Shown here: positions 39,009-52,098 of the stretch, piece by piece
How the letters are laid out: each line of letters begins with the position of its first letter
Numbering within the stretch: the first letter of the stretch is position 1
Source of the DNA: Caprimulgus europaeus
Taxonomy: Eukaryota; Chordata; Aves; Caprimulgiformes; Caprimulgidae
Direction: 5' to 3'
NCBI GenBank assembly: GCA_907165065.1
Contig: OU015525.1
Span: 32,313,037-32,377,036, forward strand
DNA length: 64,000 nucleotides
Program-made: the position numbers and the translations under genes
The notes under the pieces: model-generated
The model's input: only the letters and a program-made list of their open reading frames with translations
Told to the model about the DNA's origin: nothing
Databases searched by the model: none

Positions 39009-42000
39009 CTGAAAGATTTTTTTTTTAAAAAAAAAAAAAAAGGTTACATTTTAAACCCAAGCCGAGTAATATTTTTGTTTAAAATGAAATGCAGTGCAAC
39101 CCTCTGTAAGAGCTCAGCAAATAATGTTTTCAGGAGAAGAGCAACATTCAGTTCCCAAATATTGAGAGGAAAATTCACTTCAAATATATTAATAGTTGTC
39201 TTAAGTCTCTTTCATTGCATTCAAGTAAACTTAATTAAAGAAACTTGGATTCAGTATTCTGCAAACATTTAGACTGCTACCAAATCTTACTGTATATATG
39301 CACATTCAGTGTTTAGTTAACTCTAAAGCAAACACCTATTGCCTTGATATTTTGCAATGCAAGTCAATCTAGAATTCCAAATAATAGTTTTGAAAAGTTA
39401 GAAGCTTTTCTACCATTTCACAATATCAACGTACACAATTTAAGCTGAAGGTCTCTAATTTCATTACTATTTTTCATGAATGTAATACTAACATAGTAAA
39501 ACCACGTTCTTTTCCAAGGTCATCCAATAGATGGCAATCTTTCCTCAGAGCAAAATAAACCCTGGCTGTACACTGCCAGCTCTCTCAGAAAATAAGTGAT
39601 TTAAGACAAAGACATTTTTCCTTTGTTCTTTGCTGACCATTTTCCTAAAAGAAAAATGTACATAGGTTTTAATTTAAATATTTGACCCTTAGTATGTGCA
39701 TGCATCAGTTTGTGTGGGTGTGTGGATGTATGTGTACATGTGCAGACACAAATCCACACGCATGTATTTGTTTTTATACTCTTTCTTAAATTTATGGCTT
39801 CAAGCATACAGGCACATATAGTTACCAGGTTTAATGTATCGTGGAATAAAACTAATCATTAAAACAAGTGCTTCACAACAAGCATTTTATAGCATGTGTT
39901 CCCTTCATTATGTATTCAAATGATTTTGAAATTTGGCACCAGAAAATTTAGGAAATGAAGAAGCTTTTAGCAGTTCAATAAGTATCATAACAGAGGAGTT
40001 CACAGGATCATAAATAAAATCACTTTTTTATTTTTTAATGTGATATCGTATCATATTAAAGAGTGATAAGTACACGAGGCTTCGCTGGAGTCAGAAAACA
40101 CTATTTTCCAGGTTTAGATGGATAGAATCCTTTAAAGAAAAACATTTGTGCTTTGTTAAAATGATTCTGCATTTATTGCCTTTAATGCCTGACAACGTTC
40201 AATATGTGCACAAGTTCTAAATTCAGCTATTATATCTACCTTTATGAATTCATAACATCCAGAAGATCAATTTCTTTATTAAAAAGAAAAATAAAAATTG
40301 CTTTGTTCTTTTCTCATTGGCAGTAAGAGAACCCCACTTCTCAATAAACATGACAACAGTTATACCATATATAACAGATATACCATATCTGTAAGTAAAA
40401 AGTACTGTATATAAAGTGTTTAAATTTGTATCTCAGGAAGGTACACAGCTAACATTAACAGCTAAATGTTTAACAAACAGTATATATCACCCACAGCTCA
40501 TCTTTATTGACTATCAAGTTAATCTGAATCTTTGTGAACTAATGAGTTAAACAGTTATTAATGCCAACACATTAAAGAAAAAAGTACAATCTAATAAAGA
40601 TTTCCTTTCACATCTGAAAAATGAGCAATTTTGGTACAGAGAAGCTTAAGCTGTCATCATTCAGTAAGAAATATAATATATATCAAAGTTCTATTTGTCA
40701 GAGCATTTTGGACCCATTTCTTCAATACATTTCTGCGTAACTTTCTCGCAGGAGATGGTCTCATTGAAATCAATATGTCTACTTATTTGAGTAAAGTTAA
40801 ATATCTGTGGGCTCTTACTATTTGATCTGGGTTTGAAATCAAAAGAATAATAAATCTTTTACATTTAATACTTACCTCTTCATTTTAAAGCTTTTCAGCT
40901 GCTGATGGGTTTGTTTTTTTTTTTTTTGTGTGGGAGATAGTATTTGTATGTCAAATTAGGTTTATTCAAATTTCAGGACTTATTAAGTCATTGTCAATTT
41001 TATTTAAAATATCATTTTCTGTATTATCCAGAAATTGATCTTTAAAAATGTTTTAAAAGTTCTAAGAAGTAGTTTAGAGGTGTGATCTGTTGCCTGGAAA
41101 TGGAATTATGCCCCAATTTTTTTTTTTTTTATTTGTAAACAGGTCCAACAATGAATATTTTGTAACTGGCATCCCTATTCAAACATCTAAAAGGTTATTT
41201 AGTCACTATTTTTAATAGTCTGTATTAACTCACAATTTCCTGGTAAAAAAGGGTTAAATTATTTTAAGTTTACCTATGCCTTGGACTTGAGCCTTGGTTG
41301 ATCCCAAGCCAGAGGCGCTAGCAGCTGCATGCTTTATTTACAATCCCTTTGTCAGACTTACAACTGCCCCAGGCTATAACATAGTGTACCTAATGTTCAA
41401 ACTGGCAGGTAATCTTATGTCAAACATACTTCTTTGATTTAAAGTGATCAATAGATTCTTGTAAAGAGGTAATTTCTCTGATGTTTCCACCTTGCCTTTC
41501 TTACAGGTGATTCACACAAAAGCCTGCTTATATGATGTACGAACAATAAACAGAAAGCTATAATCATGTTTTTTCAGATGTTTCCGGTGCACAACGATTT
41601 TGGATCAATACCCTGTGTAATACAATTATCTGCAATGATCTGGTTGTATTGAAAAAGAATTTGCAGCAGACCTCTAGGGGGTTTTATCCAGAAACACGTA
41701 TCTGGCAATGTTGTGAATAGTGGAAGAGAAAATTAAGGGGTTGACACAGGCTGTCTATTATGTTTCAAATGACTTCATTAATATTTTATTTGGTAAAAGT
41801 AGTATATTTCAAGCTCTACTATAGTGTGACTTCAAAATATTAATAATGCAATTTTCTTGTTCCATTTGCTTATTTTGAAAACTAGATCTAGCACAGATGT
41901 TCAGTGTAAAAGCCAAAAGCACCAACCAAAAATTATTTAAAGAAGTTTATTCCCCATAAATGAATGATTGCTTGGTTTTTTGTGTCTTATTTTGCTTTTG

Positions 42001-42469
42001 TGGACACTATTCTCTTAAAAAAAAAAAAAAATCTATATTCATTAGTGCAGTACTGCTAAAGCTGCTAACTTACCTATATTGGGGATTAATCATACCGGTT
42101 TTAAAAGTCACCTAAAGTATTAACAACTATATCAGACTTGTTAAGTTCAAATTACACTTGCCAGTGAACGAGTGGGTGTTGTGGGACATAAATAAATATT
42201 TCACCAAATTAATACAAAGATTATCCAACAGAATAGAAAATAAATAGAATTTAATTTGATAGAAATCTAAAAAAAAAAAAATCAGTTGTGTTTATTCAGT
42301 TTCAATGAAGTCACAGTCTACAGCTGTAAATTTACCCTAAAGCAGAACAGGGAACCTTTTAAATTCATTTGATTACAACAATAGTATGCCCATACGACTG
42401 AAAATTCTATTCCATTAGACTGTGCTAAATTCACATTTCCGTAATATTACTATTTTTGTACATTATTAC
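39009..42469 (-). other. Intron between the 42.6-kb and 38.9-kb exons
   Basis: About 3.5 kb. It contains T/A homopolymers near 39014-39040 that form the acceptor pyrimidine tract, and a 19-bp near-palindrome at 40374-40392. No transposon or gene was recognised inside. Confidence 0.55.
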
Positions 42470-42716
42470 CTGTCTTTCTGCACCGCTTATGCACACCCTG
42501 CAGTTCCTGATTTAGCTGCTGAATCTTAGTTCTCAGTATGGTGGTTTCTGCCTCCGTCTGATTCTTTTCTTTCTGTGTGTCCTGGATACTGGCTTTCAGT
42601 TTCTTGACCACACTGTCAAGGTGCTCCACTTCAGCCACTTTTGCTTTGATACCTTCCCTTGCCTGCAGGAAATCAGCTTCTGAGTTTCTCAGAAGGTTAC
42701 CTCTTTTGCGTATTGC
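42470..42716 (-). CDS. Exon, coiled-coil gene (intact)
   Basis: The segment is 247 nt, 82 open codons plus one base. The acceptor is TTTTTGTCTTCACAG and the donor is ACAG|GTAATA. It starts in phase 0, matching the CAG end of the 44.9-kb exon, and leaves phase 1, matching the 38.9-kb exon. The peptide includes AIRKRGNLLRNSEADFLQ, then KAKVAEVEHLDSVVKKL and RTKIQQLNQELQGVHK. It is highly charged, free of Pro, and has clear a/d-type hydrophobic spacing, so a parallel coiled coil is the likely structure. This is the best-supported exon of the locus. I cannot name the protein. Confidence 0.75.
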
Positions 42717-44745
42717 CTGTGAAGACAAAAAGCATTCCAATAGTGCCTTTTATGATGTACTTTTTATACTGCATCCTGCTATTTTGAGCTATGGGATACG
42801 TGAGATTATATAGCACCTCATTAGCAACTGGGTCAAGTACCCACATCTCCTCTAGGATCAAAAAGTTACAAGGACTTTTATTTTAAAAAGTCTGTTGAAG
42901 AAAAGATTCAGTGTAACAATAAATACATCATTAATCAATACTTATAAGTTCAAAGGCAAGAAGAAGTATTCCATGTAATTCTGAGAGAAAAGTGGGAAAT
43001 GCAGTTTGATCTAAATGAATGCTTTTCCTTTTTTTTTTTAAAAAAAAAGGGAAAGGTTTGATGAATAAAAAAAAAAAAAAAAGGAGAAAGGAGGGGGGAT
43101 TACTTAACCTCTTGATGCCAACTGTTACAGAGCTCTTTCATTTGACACTCAGGTTAATGTGACCATAGGGATATCCCAAAGCCATAGGAAAAAGCTACCA
43201 TACTACTATTTTTCCCTCATTGTTAAACTTCTTAACTGTGTAAAACTAAAGTATTTAGACTCTGTTTAGTTATTGTTTGAAAATACCACATGTATCTTTA
43301 GACTTTGGATTTAGGAAACCCTTTTCCTTTAAGATACAGTGCCATGGTTTTAATTTTTACCTGTACAGTTCTTAAGTACACACTGCAAGTTTATTGGTGT
43401 AAGTTTCATGTCAATCACTATTGAGTATTCATGAGTGACTGTGCTTTATTGGCTCTATGCCACACCTTGATTCTCTATCATGCTCCATCATGCTTCTTTT
43501 AATCTGAATATTTAGTACTCTTTCATGTCTTAATTACAGCAAATTGCACACAGTTGGCACCATTTCTTGAAATTAATCCCAGAGTACTTTGTTTCTGTCA
43601 AGAACAGTCAAAGCCTTAGAGAATAATAGTAAATGTTATTGCAGATCTAAATTTAAATGACTGTCTATGTATTTAACTTAAGCCTTTAATTATTCGTGCT
43701 GTACTGTTTTTGGTTCAAACGTTAAACATTCTTTATTGAGAATGTAAAATTGTTTCAGACAGCTTGAAACCATCAATGATAACATGACAACAATTATTTG
43801 TATTAGCATATTTTTTTCAGGTGTGTAAAACTTAATAGACAGCATATAATATCCTGCCACAGTAATATGTTTCCATTTTGTTCTGTTTATTCAGTAAATT
43901 ATAAAAAGGTTCTAATTATGAGAAAGAGATTGTTGGGGGGTTAATTCCCTTCTGTTGTTCTTTTTTGTTTAACAAAAAAAAAAAATAGAAATTAAACAAT
44001 CAACACTTCTTCCTCATTAGCTGAATTCTAAACTGTCTTCAAACGGCCTAGGCCTTGTACATCTAATTCTGAAACCCGCTCAGAAAATTAGAAGGATGTT
44101 GTTTTTTATTATTTTCATTATATTAATGAAAAAAAATAAAAGGACAGAAACAATTAGAGTATCCTAAATGCTGTCATTGCTAATTGAAATTATGTATTTG
44201 GCAAAGTTCACAAATAAGTACAAATTATTTCTACTCATTGTGTAATTCAGTGATATGGGTATTATGCTATTAATAAAGCCCAAACTTATTCATCTTATGA
44301 ACATTTTTTTGTGCTGGAAACATTCACAGAGCAAGGTAAAAAGAGTAAATAAAACCCCTAGACCTATGTACCTTTTATCCCAAGAAAAAGTATGACGAGG
44401 TAGATTTCTGACATTGAAAATGAGTGGGAATGGGGTTTGCAGTTAAAACTGGCAAATACATTTATAAAAATATCTACAAACATAAAGCAAGAAGTCATAT
44501 TATTGTATCACTTTATTTTTATCAGTATGCATTTGGACAATATTGCTATCACAAACTCTAACATATCTTGAATTTAAAGACAAACACCAGAGAAATACGT
44601 ACTTACAAAATAAGTGATATGTTTTTCTCTGGAATTCATAAAAAATATGTATGAAGTAGTGCATGCTTAGCTCCTTCACATTCTATTTTGCAATGTAATT
44701 TCTAAAGAGATCTCTGTTTTGCTCATTCTCATAGCAAAAGCATAC
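42717..44745 (-). other. Intron between the 44.9-kb and 42.6-kb exons
   Basis: About 2 kb of AT-rich sequence with T, A and G homopolymers at 43029-43098. No gene or recognisable transposon was seen. Confidence 0.55.
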
Positions 44746-44998
44746 CTGATCTTTTTTACTATAAAGTTTCCTGGCATCTGTAAGGTCTCTTTCAAGCTGT
44801 GTTATCTGCTGTTCTAGCTGAGCAAGTTCCACTTTGTGTTTCTGCTAGGAAGCTATTACATCCAGATGCAGTGACTGTAAGGTCTTTTCTAGTTTTTCAA
44901 TTTCAAGAACAGTTTTTTTTTTTTTTTTTCCCATGTTGGTCAAGTATATTAGGCAGCTTCAGATTTTTTTTGCTATGTGATCTGCTCACGTTCTTCAA
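44746..44998 (-). pseudogene. Exon with in-frame TAG and frameshift, coiled-coil gene
   Basis: The last 33 codons before the GATCAG|GTATGC donor are open and helical (HKVELAQLEQQITQLERDL and beyond), ending in phase 0 as the next exon requires. Immediately upstream in the same frame is TAG (44845-44847), then about 21 more coiled-coil-like codons (VLEIEKLEKTLQSLHLDV). Further upstream a 17-base A run on this strand (plus-strand T run 44913-44929) shifts the frame, beyond which KVEEREQI-like sequence is readable. The TAG is also a possible acceptor (TTCCTAG|CAG), so a shorter, undamaged exon of about 99 nt ending at 44844 cannot be excluded. The far end is uncertain. Confidence 0.5.
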
Positions 44999-46675
44999 CT
45001 TTGAAAGATTTTTCAACATCACAGGTTCATGTTTTAAATTAGAAATTATTGTACATTATACCAGATGTCCTGATTCAGTTATCTATCACTTAAAAAATAT
45101 GAATTATAGCTCCATTTCCAGATTTCAAATGCTACTTGAGATTTGTATTTTATTTTCAGTGAACAGAAATATTTGAAAAGATTTATTAAATTTGTATGTA
45201 AAAGAAATTTCTTATTTGTAATCCTAAAAAGCAGAGTTATATTTTTGTTACCTGTAAAACACAATTAGGTAACAGTGCTATTATTAGAACTCAAAAAAGT
45301 CTATATAACTACTTCTTAACTTTATTTAATTCTGAGCGAGGTAGTTAACTTCTGTGATTCTCCATATATTTACTTATCGTTTCTAAATATTCAAGTGCAT
45401 AAAACTTTACACAAGATGTCCACGATTGGATTGGTATCTGCCAAATCTGAAGTTGAAATTTGACATCCTGTTTTTCAGAAATCTTTAAAAAGTACAGGAC
45501 ATATTCAGATATGTATGATGTGTAAGATAAACCATTAATTAAATATGATTAAAAATTACAATGCAGGCTTCTGTTTTTCAGAGAGAAAAAAAAAAAAACA
45601 ACACACCTCCTTTGGAAGACAGAATTTTGTCCTTGAATTTTTGAATTTTTAGACATAATGCCTGTAGAAGTTTTTGGCAACTTCTGTTTCTTAAGCCTTT
45701 TTTATGACCCCTTTATGATAAAGGCAGCTCTTGTGTTACTTGATCAATAATTTTCAAACATTTGGATTTAGTTGTTTTTATTGTAAACTAGATATTTGTG
45801 AGTTCAGTTTTACAGATGTCAGTGTTGTTGACTTTTGGTGTGGTAGTCAACAACGTGTCCAGTCAACATCAAATAATAGCACAATATATAAAAGATATGT
45901 ATATCAGAGAAAAAAGCCTCTAAATAAGCACATATAGGCATAGTTGCAAGTATTTCATTGTAATGTTTAACCTTCTTCCTAATCAAACTCTACAGTTACT
46001 ATAAAAGTAGATAAGACTTTGAATGTGCCATCTGGGGGACTCCTTAGCTAAGAAATAATTTTTATTTTTCTAAATGTTCAGTGATTAAATATTTAGAAGT
46101 ACTGGTTTTATTTAATCTTGCTTTTTTCAATGTGGATATTACTATTTAAAAAAAATACATGTAGGTGTTTTGTTTGACTATTTATTAAACATAAAAGTGA
46201 AAATATTAACCAAATATGTAAACATTATACCTCTGCTAAAAGTTTTGTCATTTCACAACTTCATAGTTAATTCTGAGTTCCTGCTAAAAAAGATGACATT
46301 AAAGGAAACTCAACCAGCCATAGAATTAGCTATCCCAGATTACTCATTTGTATACAATTTAGAGAATAAAACAATTTTAAAGATGACCAGAAATTGCTCT
46401 CAGCTTGTTTCCATAAGTTCAACAACTGATTTTTTTGGAGAAAGGATGGACATCTTTCCTATGGGAGACCTCATCAGATCTTCTCTTCAAACCTGAGACC
46501 TCAACATTTCAAAATCTCTAAGAATTCTTAATTTCCTCTGGTTTTTATGACCACTTCCTAAGACAAATATCCAGATATCTGCTAAAGACTCTTCTGGGCT
46601 CAGCTGTTTTCTAGGTAGAGGTTCAGCTATTTCTTCAAAATACTGTGTGTCAAATGTCCCTCAACAAACACTTTG

Positions 46676-46692
46676 AGAGAGAGAGAGAGAGG
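46676..46692. repeat. Short (GA)n run
   Basis: A pure GA dinucleotide stretch of about eight units in otherwise unique sequence. Confidence 0.8.
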
Positions 46693-49213
46693 AGTTCCAA
46701 GTTATTTGTAATTTCTTTGAGATTTCATTTCTTTGAGTTCTTTTGAAGTGTAACTCACTGAATTCCCTTTGTTCAAAGAACACACAGAGATATGTGGCAG
46801 AGTTTAAAAAAATAAATTTTAAGATTAATGCCCATTTATTGTTTATTTTTCTGAAGTTAAAACTTTTTAGGATCTAAGACAACATTTGATATTCATTTAT
46901 CCCTGAAGGTGGTTTGAACTTTCTTTCAATAGCCTTAATATTTTTTTAATTAAAAAAATCACTCAGCGGTATTTAAAAGATGTCCAATTATGTCTAATAG
47001 TTGTAGAATATGATTCTTGATACTTTAAATCACAAACTAATATTTTTAAGTTGAGAATGGCAGTTCTACCTGATCTACACTGAATAAAGAATTTCAAGTA
47101 TTTCTTCTCTTATAGCTTCTCATCTAGCTGATGTTATTATTTAGAAATACATTTAATGTAGAACTAAACACTTCAGGTGCATGAAGAATACATTGTGTCT
47201 CCTAATAGGTAGCTCTGGTATTCAGTAACATATGTTGATAAAATAAAATGTCATCTTTTTGATACAAATTTTTCTCTCTTGACTTAATCATTGAAACTCA
47301 CTGTCTTCTGTTAGATTAAGAGGACCTCTAGTATCTTTAATTGTCTACTTCTGTAGTTGCTGGAGATTGTGTAAAAGTAAACTCTTCTTATATTTTTACA
47401 GAGATAAATGCACTCAGATTTTCTTGTGTCTCCCTGTGAGCTCAGATCTTTCCAGTAATTCTTCTGAAACTATTGACATTTACTGTACTGCTCTCAAAGT
47501 ACCAGGCAATCTCTAAGTAACAATATTGAAGTAACAGCATCTTCCCTTTTATGTAAAAAGTGGAAATATCTCTGTAACTCCATTAAAATTTCCATAGTTA
47601 CAGATCAAAACCTTTGCTGGCTCTCTATCCTAATCAAAGGACATACTAAGTTTATTATCCAGCATGATTCCTATGTCCTTTTTTACTATAATTTTCCAAA
47701 ATTGACCTCTCAACCTGTAAGCATTATATTTTTTGAGATCTCAGCCAAAACTCACAAAACTTTGTAGTTTGGGGAAGGTGGGGAAAGTGGTTCCAACACA
47801 TCCACCTTTCTTTAAGATTTAAATCAGTCAGCAAAAACAACCTGAATTTGTCATTTATCACTTCTGTATTTTTGTTTTATCTACACACTTCAGCAGCAAT
47901 AATTTTGTCTTCTTCCAGACCACTGACAATGTACAAATGACAGATCCTTTTGCAACTTCACTACAAATGCTCCTTTAGGTTATATTTGCAAGTTTATCAT
48001 ATTTGATCACAGAACAGCTCACTGTTACTGTGTTTGATGCATCCCACACCTACTGTGTATATTAAAAAAAAAAAAAAAGTCTTCTCAATGGGCTGAAATT
48101 GTTTTTCCTTGCTCACTTTCTCACTGAAACTCCTTTTTATGTATGGAAATGATTCCCTACCTCCCCACCATACTGCAGGGAGATTTTTATGAAATAGATC
48201 TTTTTGTTTGCTTGCTACTTTCCTCACTGATGCTTCCTTCATGCTTACGTGAGGTAGGAAAAACACCCATAAGGATGGACAACTCGTTGGAACAGGGTTA
48301 AAGCTGATGATCCTTGAATGTATTTCTGATAGCTTTTTTTTGTTTGTTTTTTCTCACAGGATATCAGATGCTTGGCAAGATGTCAAACACCCTTCCTGAC
48401 CAAAAGCTCTTATCTGGATTTTGACACAAAGCACAAAATAGTTTTTGGATCATATATGGAAGGCAATCCAGTTGACAACCCCCTGCATTTCTCCACCCCC
48501 TTCCCTGCCCCTCTCCAAGCAATCCCTTGATCCTCAGGTTGCAGAAACAGCAGTGTCCAAACAGTAAATGCAAGAGGTTAAGGAAAAAAAAAAAAAAAAA
48601 CAACTATGCAAGAGAGACAAAGGCAGGCTCACCTAAGGCATGACTGCCACCTGGGTACTCGGAGAACCACAGCTCTATTCAGCTTCTCTTCAGACACAAA
48701 CCAAAAATGTTTTAACATTTGCAGCCATCTGCATCAAGATGGATCTTGTCTTCCATCTCAATTAAAAAAAAGAATATCAGAGCTTGGGCTTTTTTTCATG
48801 TAAGTTAACCATATTTTCAGAAGCCTTAGATTTTTCTTCTGTATATTTAGCTTTATTCATAAGCTGTTTGCAGTCTCCTGTCTCCTGTCATTAATTTGCA
48901 TGTTTTTCATCTCTAACCAAGGTGCCTTCTAAGCTAATAAATCTGTCTTTCATGATTGTGAATTCATGAGGACCATGAATTTGGGACACATAGTAAAATT
49001 TCCTTAAACTATTCCCACTTACTATTTACAGTACCAGTTAGCCTACTTCCCTGGAAAATCCAGGGACTAGATAGAAAACAGGGGTGTGGGGGGAAGTCAT
49101 TCTGGTTTCTAAAATTGTTATAACTTACTTAATAAATAATGATTGTGTTAAATGTGGTTTATGCTGTACACACAAACAAAACTAAAGGTAAAAAGGCTCT
49201 GTAATATTTAAAT

Positions 49214-52000
49214 TTGCAATGTCATATAAAAAAAGGAATGTACACCAATGCACGCAGCATGGGGAACAAGCAGGAGGAGTTAGAAACCCGTGTTCGGTCA
49301 GGGGATTATGATCTGGTAGCAATTACAGAGACATGGTGGGATAGCTCACATGACTGGAATGTGGTCATGGATGGCTATGTCCTTCTCAGGAAAGACAGGC
49401 CAGAGAGGCGAGGTGGTGGAGTTGCTCTTTATGTGAGAGAGCAACTGCAGTGCATTCAGATCTATCCAGGGGCGGATGAGGAGCTAGTTGAGAGCCTGTG
49501 GGTAAAAATCAAGGGGCAGGCTGGTAGGGTTGATACTGTCGTGGGTGTCTATTACAGGCCACCAGATCAGGGTGAAGAAATTGATGAGGCCTTCTACAGG
49601 CAGCTGACAGCAGCCTCGCAATCCCAGGCCCTGGTTGTTGTGGGGGATTTTAACTACCCAGATATTTGCTGGAGAGACCACTCGGCCAGCCACCCCCAAT
49701 CCAGGAGGTTCCTCCAGTGCATCGATGATAACTTCCTGATGCAAATGGTGGATGAACCAACCAGGAGGGGAGTGACGCTGGATCTGATCCTCACTAACAA
49801 GGAGGGTCTGGTTGAGGCTGTGAAGGTTGAGGACTGCCTGGGCTGCAGTGATCATGAGATGGTGAAGTTCCGAATCTCATGTGGCATAAGCAGAATTACA
49901 AGTAAGATTGCTACCCTGGACTTCAGGAGGGCCAACTTTGGCCTCTTCAAGCAATTGTTAGGGGAAATTCCATGGGGCAGATTACTTGAAGGTAAAGGGG
50001 CCCAGGACAGCTGGTTAACGTTCAGGGACAGCTTCTTCTGGGCTCAAGATCAAAGCATTCCAATATGTAGGAAGTCAGGGAAGGGAGCCAGGAGACCTGC
50101 TTGGTTAAGCAGGGAACTGCTGGCCAAACTTAAGTGGAAGAGGAGAGTTTACAAATCGTGGAAGGAGGGGCTGGCTACTTGGGAGGAATATAAGGATATT
50201 GTCAGAGGATGTAGGGAGGCAACTAGGAAAGCCAAGGCCTCCTTAGAATTAGATCTTGCCAGAGGGGTCAAGGACAACAGGAAGAGCTTCTTCAAATACA
50301 TGGCAGATAAAGCCAACGTCAGAGGCAATGTAGGCCCACTGATAAATGAGGGGGGTACCCTGGTGACAGAGGATACAGAGAAGGCAGAGCTATTGAATGC
50401 CTTCTTTGCCTCTGTCTACTCTGCCGGAAGTTGTCTTGAGGAGCTCTGTACCCTGGAGACCCCAGATGGAGACAGGACAATGGAGAAGATTGCCTCAGTT
50501 GATGAGGATTGGGTCAGGGACCAATTAAGCAACCTGGACATCCATAAATCCATGGGTCCAGATGGGATGCATCCACGAGTGTTGAGGGAGCTGGCTGAGG
50601 TCATTGCTAGACCGCTCTCCATCATCTTTGCGAAGTCGTGGGGAACGGGTGAGGTGCCTGAGGACTGGAGGAAGGCAAATGTCACTCCAATCTTCAAAAA
50701 GGGCAAGAAGGAGGACCCGGGTAACTACAGACCGGTCAGCCTCACCTCCATCCCTGGAAAGGTGATGGAACGACTTATCCTAGGTGCCATCTCTAGGCAT
50801 ATCAAGGATATGAGGGTCATTAGGGGCAGTCAGCACGGCTTCACCAAGGGGAAGTCGTGCTTGACCAACCTTCTAGACTTTTATGAAAACACGACGAGGT
50901 GGCTGGATGATGGTAGAGCAGTGGATGTGGTCTATCTTGATTTCAGCAAAGCATTTGACACGGTCTCCCACAGCATCCTCGCTGATAAATTGAGGAAGTG
51001 CGGATTAGATGAGCAGGTAGTGAGATGGATTATTAACTGGCTGGTGGGAAGAAGCCAGAGAGTAGTGGTCAATGGGGCGGAGTCGAGTTGGAGACCTGTG
51101 TCCAGTGGAGTCCCTCAGGGGTCAGTACTAGGACCAGTATTATTCAATATATTCATAAATGACCTGGATGAGGGAATTGAGTGCACTGTCAGCAAGTTTG
51201 CTGATGATACCAAGCTGGGAGGAGTGGCTGACACTCCAGAAGGCTGTGCTGCCATCCAGAGAGACCTGGACAGGCTGGAGAGCTGGGCAGGGAAAAACTT
51301 GATGAAATATAATAAGGGCAAGTGTAGGGTGTTGCACCTGGGCAGGAACAATCCCAGGTTCCAGTATAGGTTAGGAAATGATCTCCTAGAGAGCAGTGAA
51401 GGGGAAAGGGATCTGGGAGTCCTGGTGGACAGCAGGATGACCATGAGCCAGCACTGTGCCCTTGTGGCCAGGAAGGCCAATGGCATCCTGGGGTGCATTA
51501 GAAGGGGTGTAGTCAGTAGGTCAAGAGAGGTTCTTCTTCCCCTTTACTCTGCCCTGGTGAGGCCACATCTGGAATATTGTGTCCAGTTCTGGGCCCCACA
51601 GTTCAAGAAGGACAGGGAGCTGCTTGAGAGAGTCCAGCGAAGAGCCACCAAAATGATTAAGGGAGTGGAACATCTCCCTTATGAGGAAAGGCTGAGGGAG
51701 CTGGGGCTCTTTAGCTTGGAGAAGAGGAGGCTGAGGGGGGACCTGATTAATGTTTATAAATATTTGAATGGTGAGTGTCAGGAGGATGGGGCCAGGCTCT
51801 TTGCAGTGATGACCAATGATAGGACAAGGGGCAATGGGTGTAAGCTGGAACACAGGAGGTTCCGCTTAAATTTGAGGAAGAACTTCTTTACAGTAAGGGT
51901 GACAGAGCACTGGAACAGGCTGCCCAGGGAGGTTGTGGAGTCTCCTTCTCTGGAGACATTCAAGACCCGCCTGGACGCCTTCCTGTGCGAACTCATCTAG
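49214..52000 (+). CDS. CR1 ORF2: APE endonuclease plus reverse transcriptase
   Basis: The frame is 928 codons with no stop or shift. Residues 1-8 come from flanking DNA, since element homology starts at about residue 10, so the Met is fortuitous and the native start is lost. An apurinic-type endonuclease spans about 10-225, with TETWWDS (Glu39), [24 protein letters not shown] (144-150) and the C-terminal SDH (212-214). The reverse transcriptase spans about 450-770, with NYRPVSLTS (504), [17 protein letters not shown] (Asp576), [10 protein letters not shown] (632-641) and FADD (662-665). A C-terminal CR1 domain ends with [14 protein letters not shown]. All catalytic residues I can check are present. 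In the family this enzyme nicks DNA and reverse-transcribes CR1 RNA at the target. Confidence 0.95.
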   Translation: MQCHIKKGMYTNARSMGNKQEELETRVRSGDYDLVAITETWWDSSHDWNVVMDGYVLLRKDRPERRGGGVALYVREQLQCIQIYPGADEELVESLWVKIKGQAGRVDTVVGVYYRPPDQGEEIDEAFYRQLTAASQSQALVVVGDFNYPDICWRDHSASHPQSRRFLQCIDDNFLMQMVDEPTRRGVTLDLILTNKEGLVEAVKVEDCLGCSDHEMVKFRISCGISRITSKIATLDFRRANFGLFKQLLGEIPWGRLLEGKGAQDSWLTFRDSFFWAQDQSIPICRKSGKGARRPAWLSRELLAKLKWKRRVYKSWKEGLATWEEYKDIVRGCREATRKAKASLELDLARGVKDNRKSFFKYMADKANVRGNVGPLINEGGTLVTEDTEKAELLNAFFASVYSAGSCLEELCTLETPDGDRTMEKIASVDEDWVRDQLSNLDIHKSMGPDGMHPRVLRELAEVIARPLSIIFAKSWGTGEVPEDWRKANVTPIFKKGKKEDPGNYRPVSLTSIPGKVMERLILGAISRHIKDMRVIRGSQHGFTKGKSCLTNLLDFYENTTRWLDDGRAVDVVYLDFSKAFDTVSHSILADKLRKCGLDEQVVRWIINWLVGRSQRVVVNGAESSWRPVSSGVPQGSVLGPVLFNIFINDLDEGIECTVSKFADDTKLGGVADTPEGCAAIQRDLDRLESWAGKNLMKYNKGKCRVLHLGRNNPRFQYRLGNDLLESSEGERDLGVLVDSRMTMSQHCALVARKANGILGCIRRGVVSRSREVLLPLYSALVRPHLEYCVQFWAPQFKKDRELLERVQRRATKMIKGVEHLPYEERLRELGLFSLEKRRLRGDLINVYKYLNGECQEDGARLFAVMTNDRTRGNGCKLEHRRFRLNLRKNFFTVRVTEHWNRLPREVVESPSLETFKTRLDAFLCELI

Positions 52001-52098
52001 GTGTTCCTGCTCCGGCAGGGGGATTGGACTAGATGATCTTTCGAGGTCCCTTCCAATCCCTAATATTCTGTGATTCTGTGTGATTCTGTGATTCTGTG
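49220..52098 (+). mobile_element. CR1 LINE copy with intact ORF2
   Basis: The element begins at the ORF2 N-terminal block ([13 protein letters not shown]) directly after an A-rich flank. It runs to a 3' UTR ending in tandem ATTCTGTG units at about 52060-52098. The 5' UTR and ORF1 region are absent, so it is 5'-truncated almost exactly at the start of the endonuclease. CR1 insertions are usually truncated far more than this. No target-site duplication was evident, which is normal for CR1. It lies inside the presumed intron of the coiled-coil gene, in antisense orientation. Confidence 0.97.

Noticed and set aside
31041..42716. Assignment of the coiled-coil exons to a named golgin or centrosomal protein
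   Set aside because: Comparison from memory with several candidates (GCC2, CNTRL, CEP135, EEA1, CNTLN) gave no convincing alignment. General coiled-coil composition is not enough to name a gene.
49484..51996. Several minus-strand frames of 65-127 codons
   Set aside because: They are antisense shadows of the intact CR1 coding frame.
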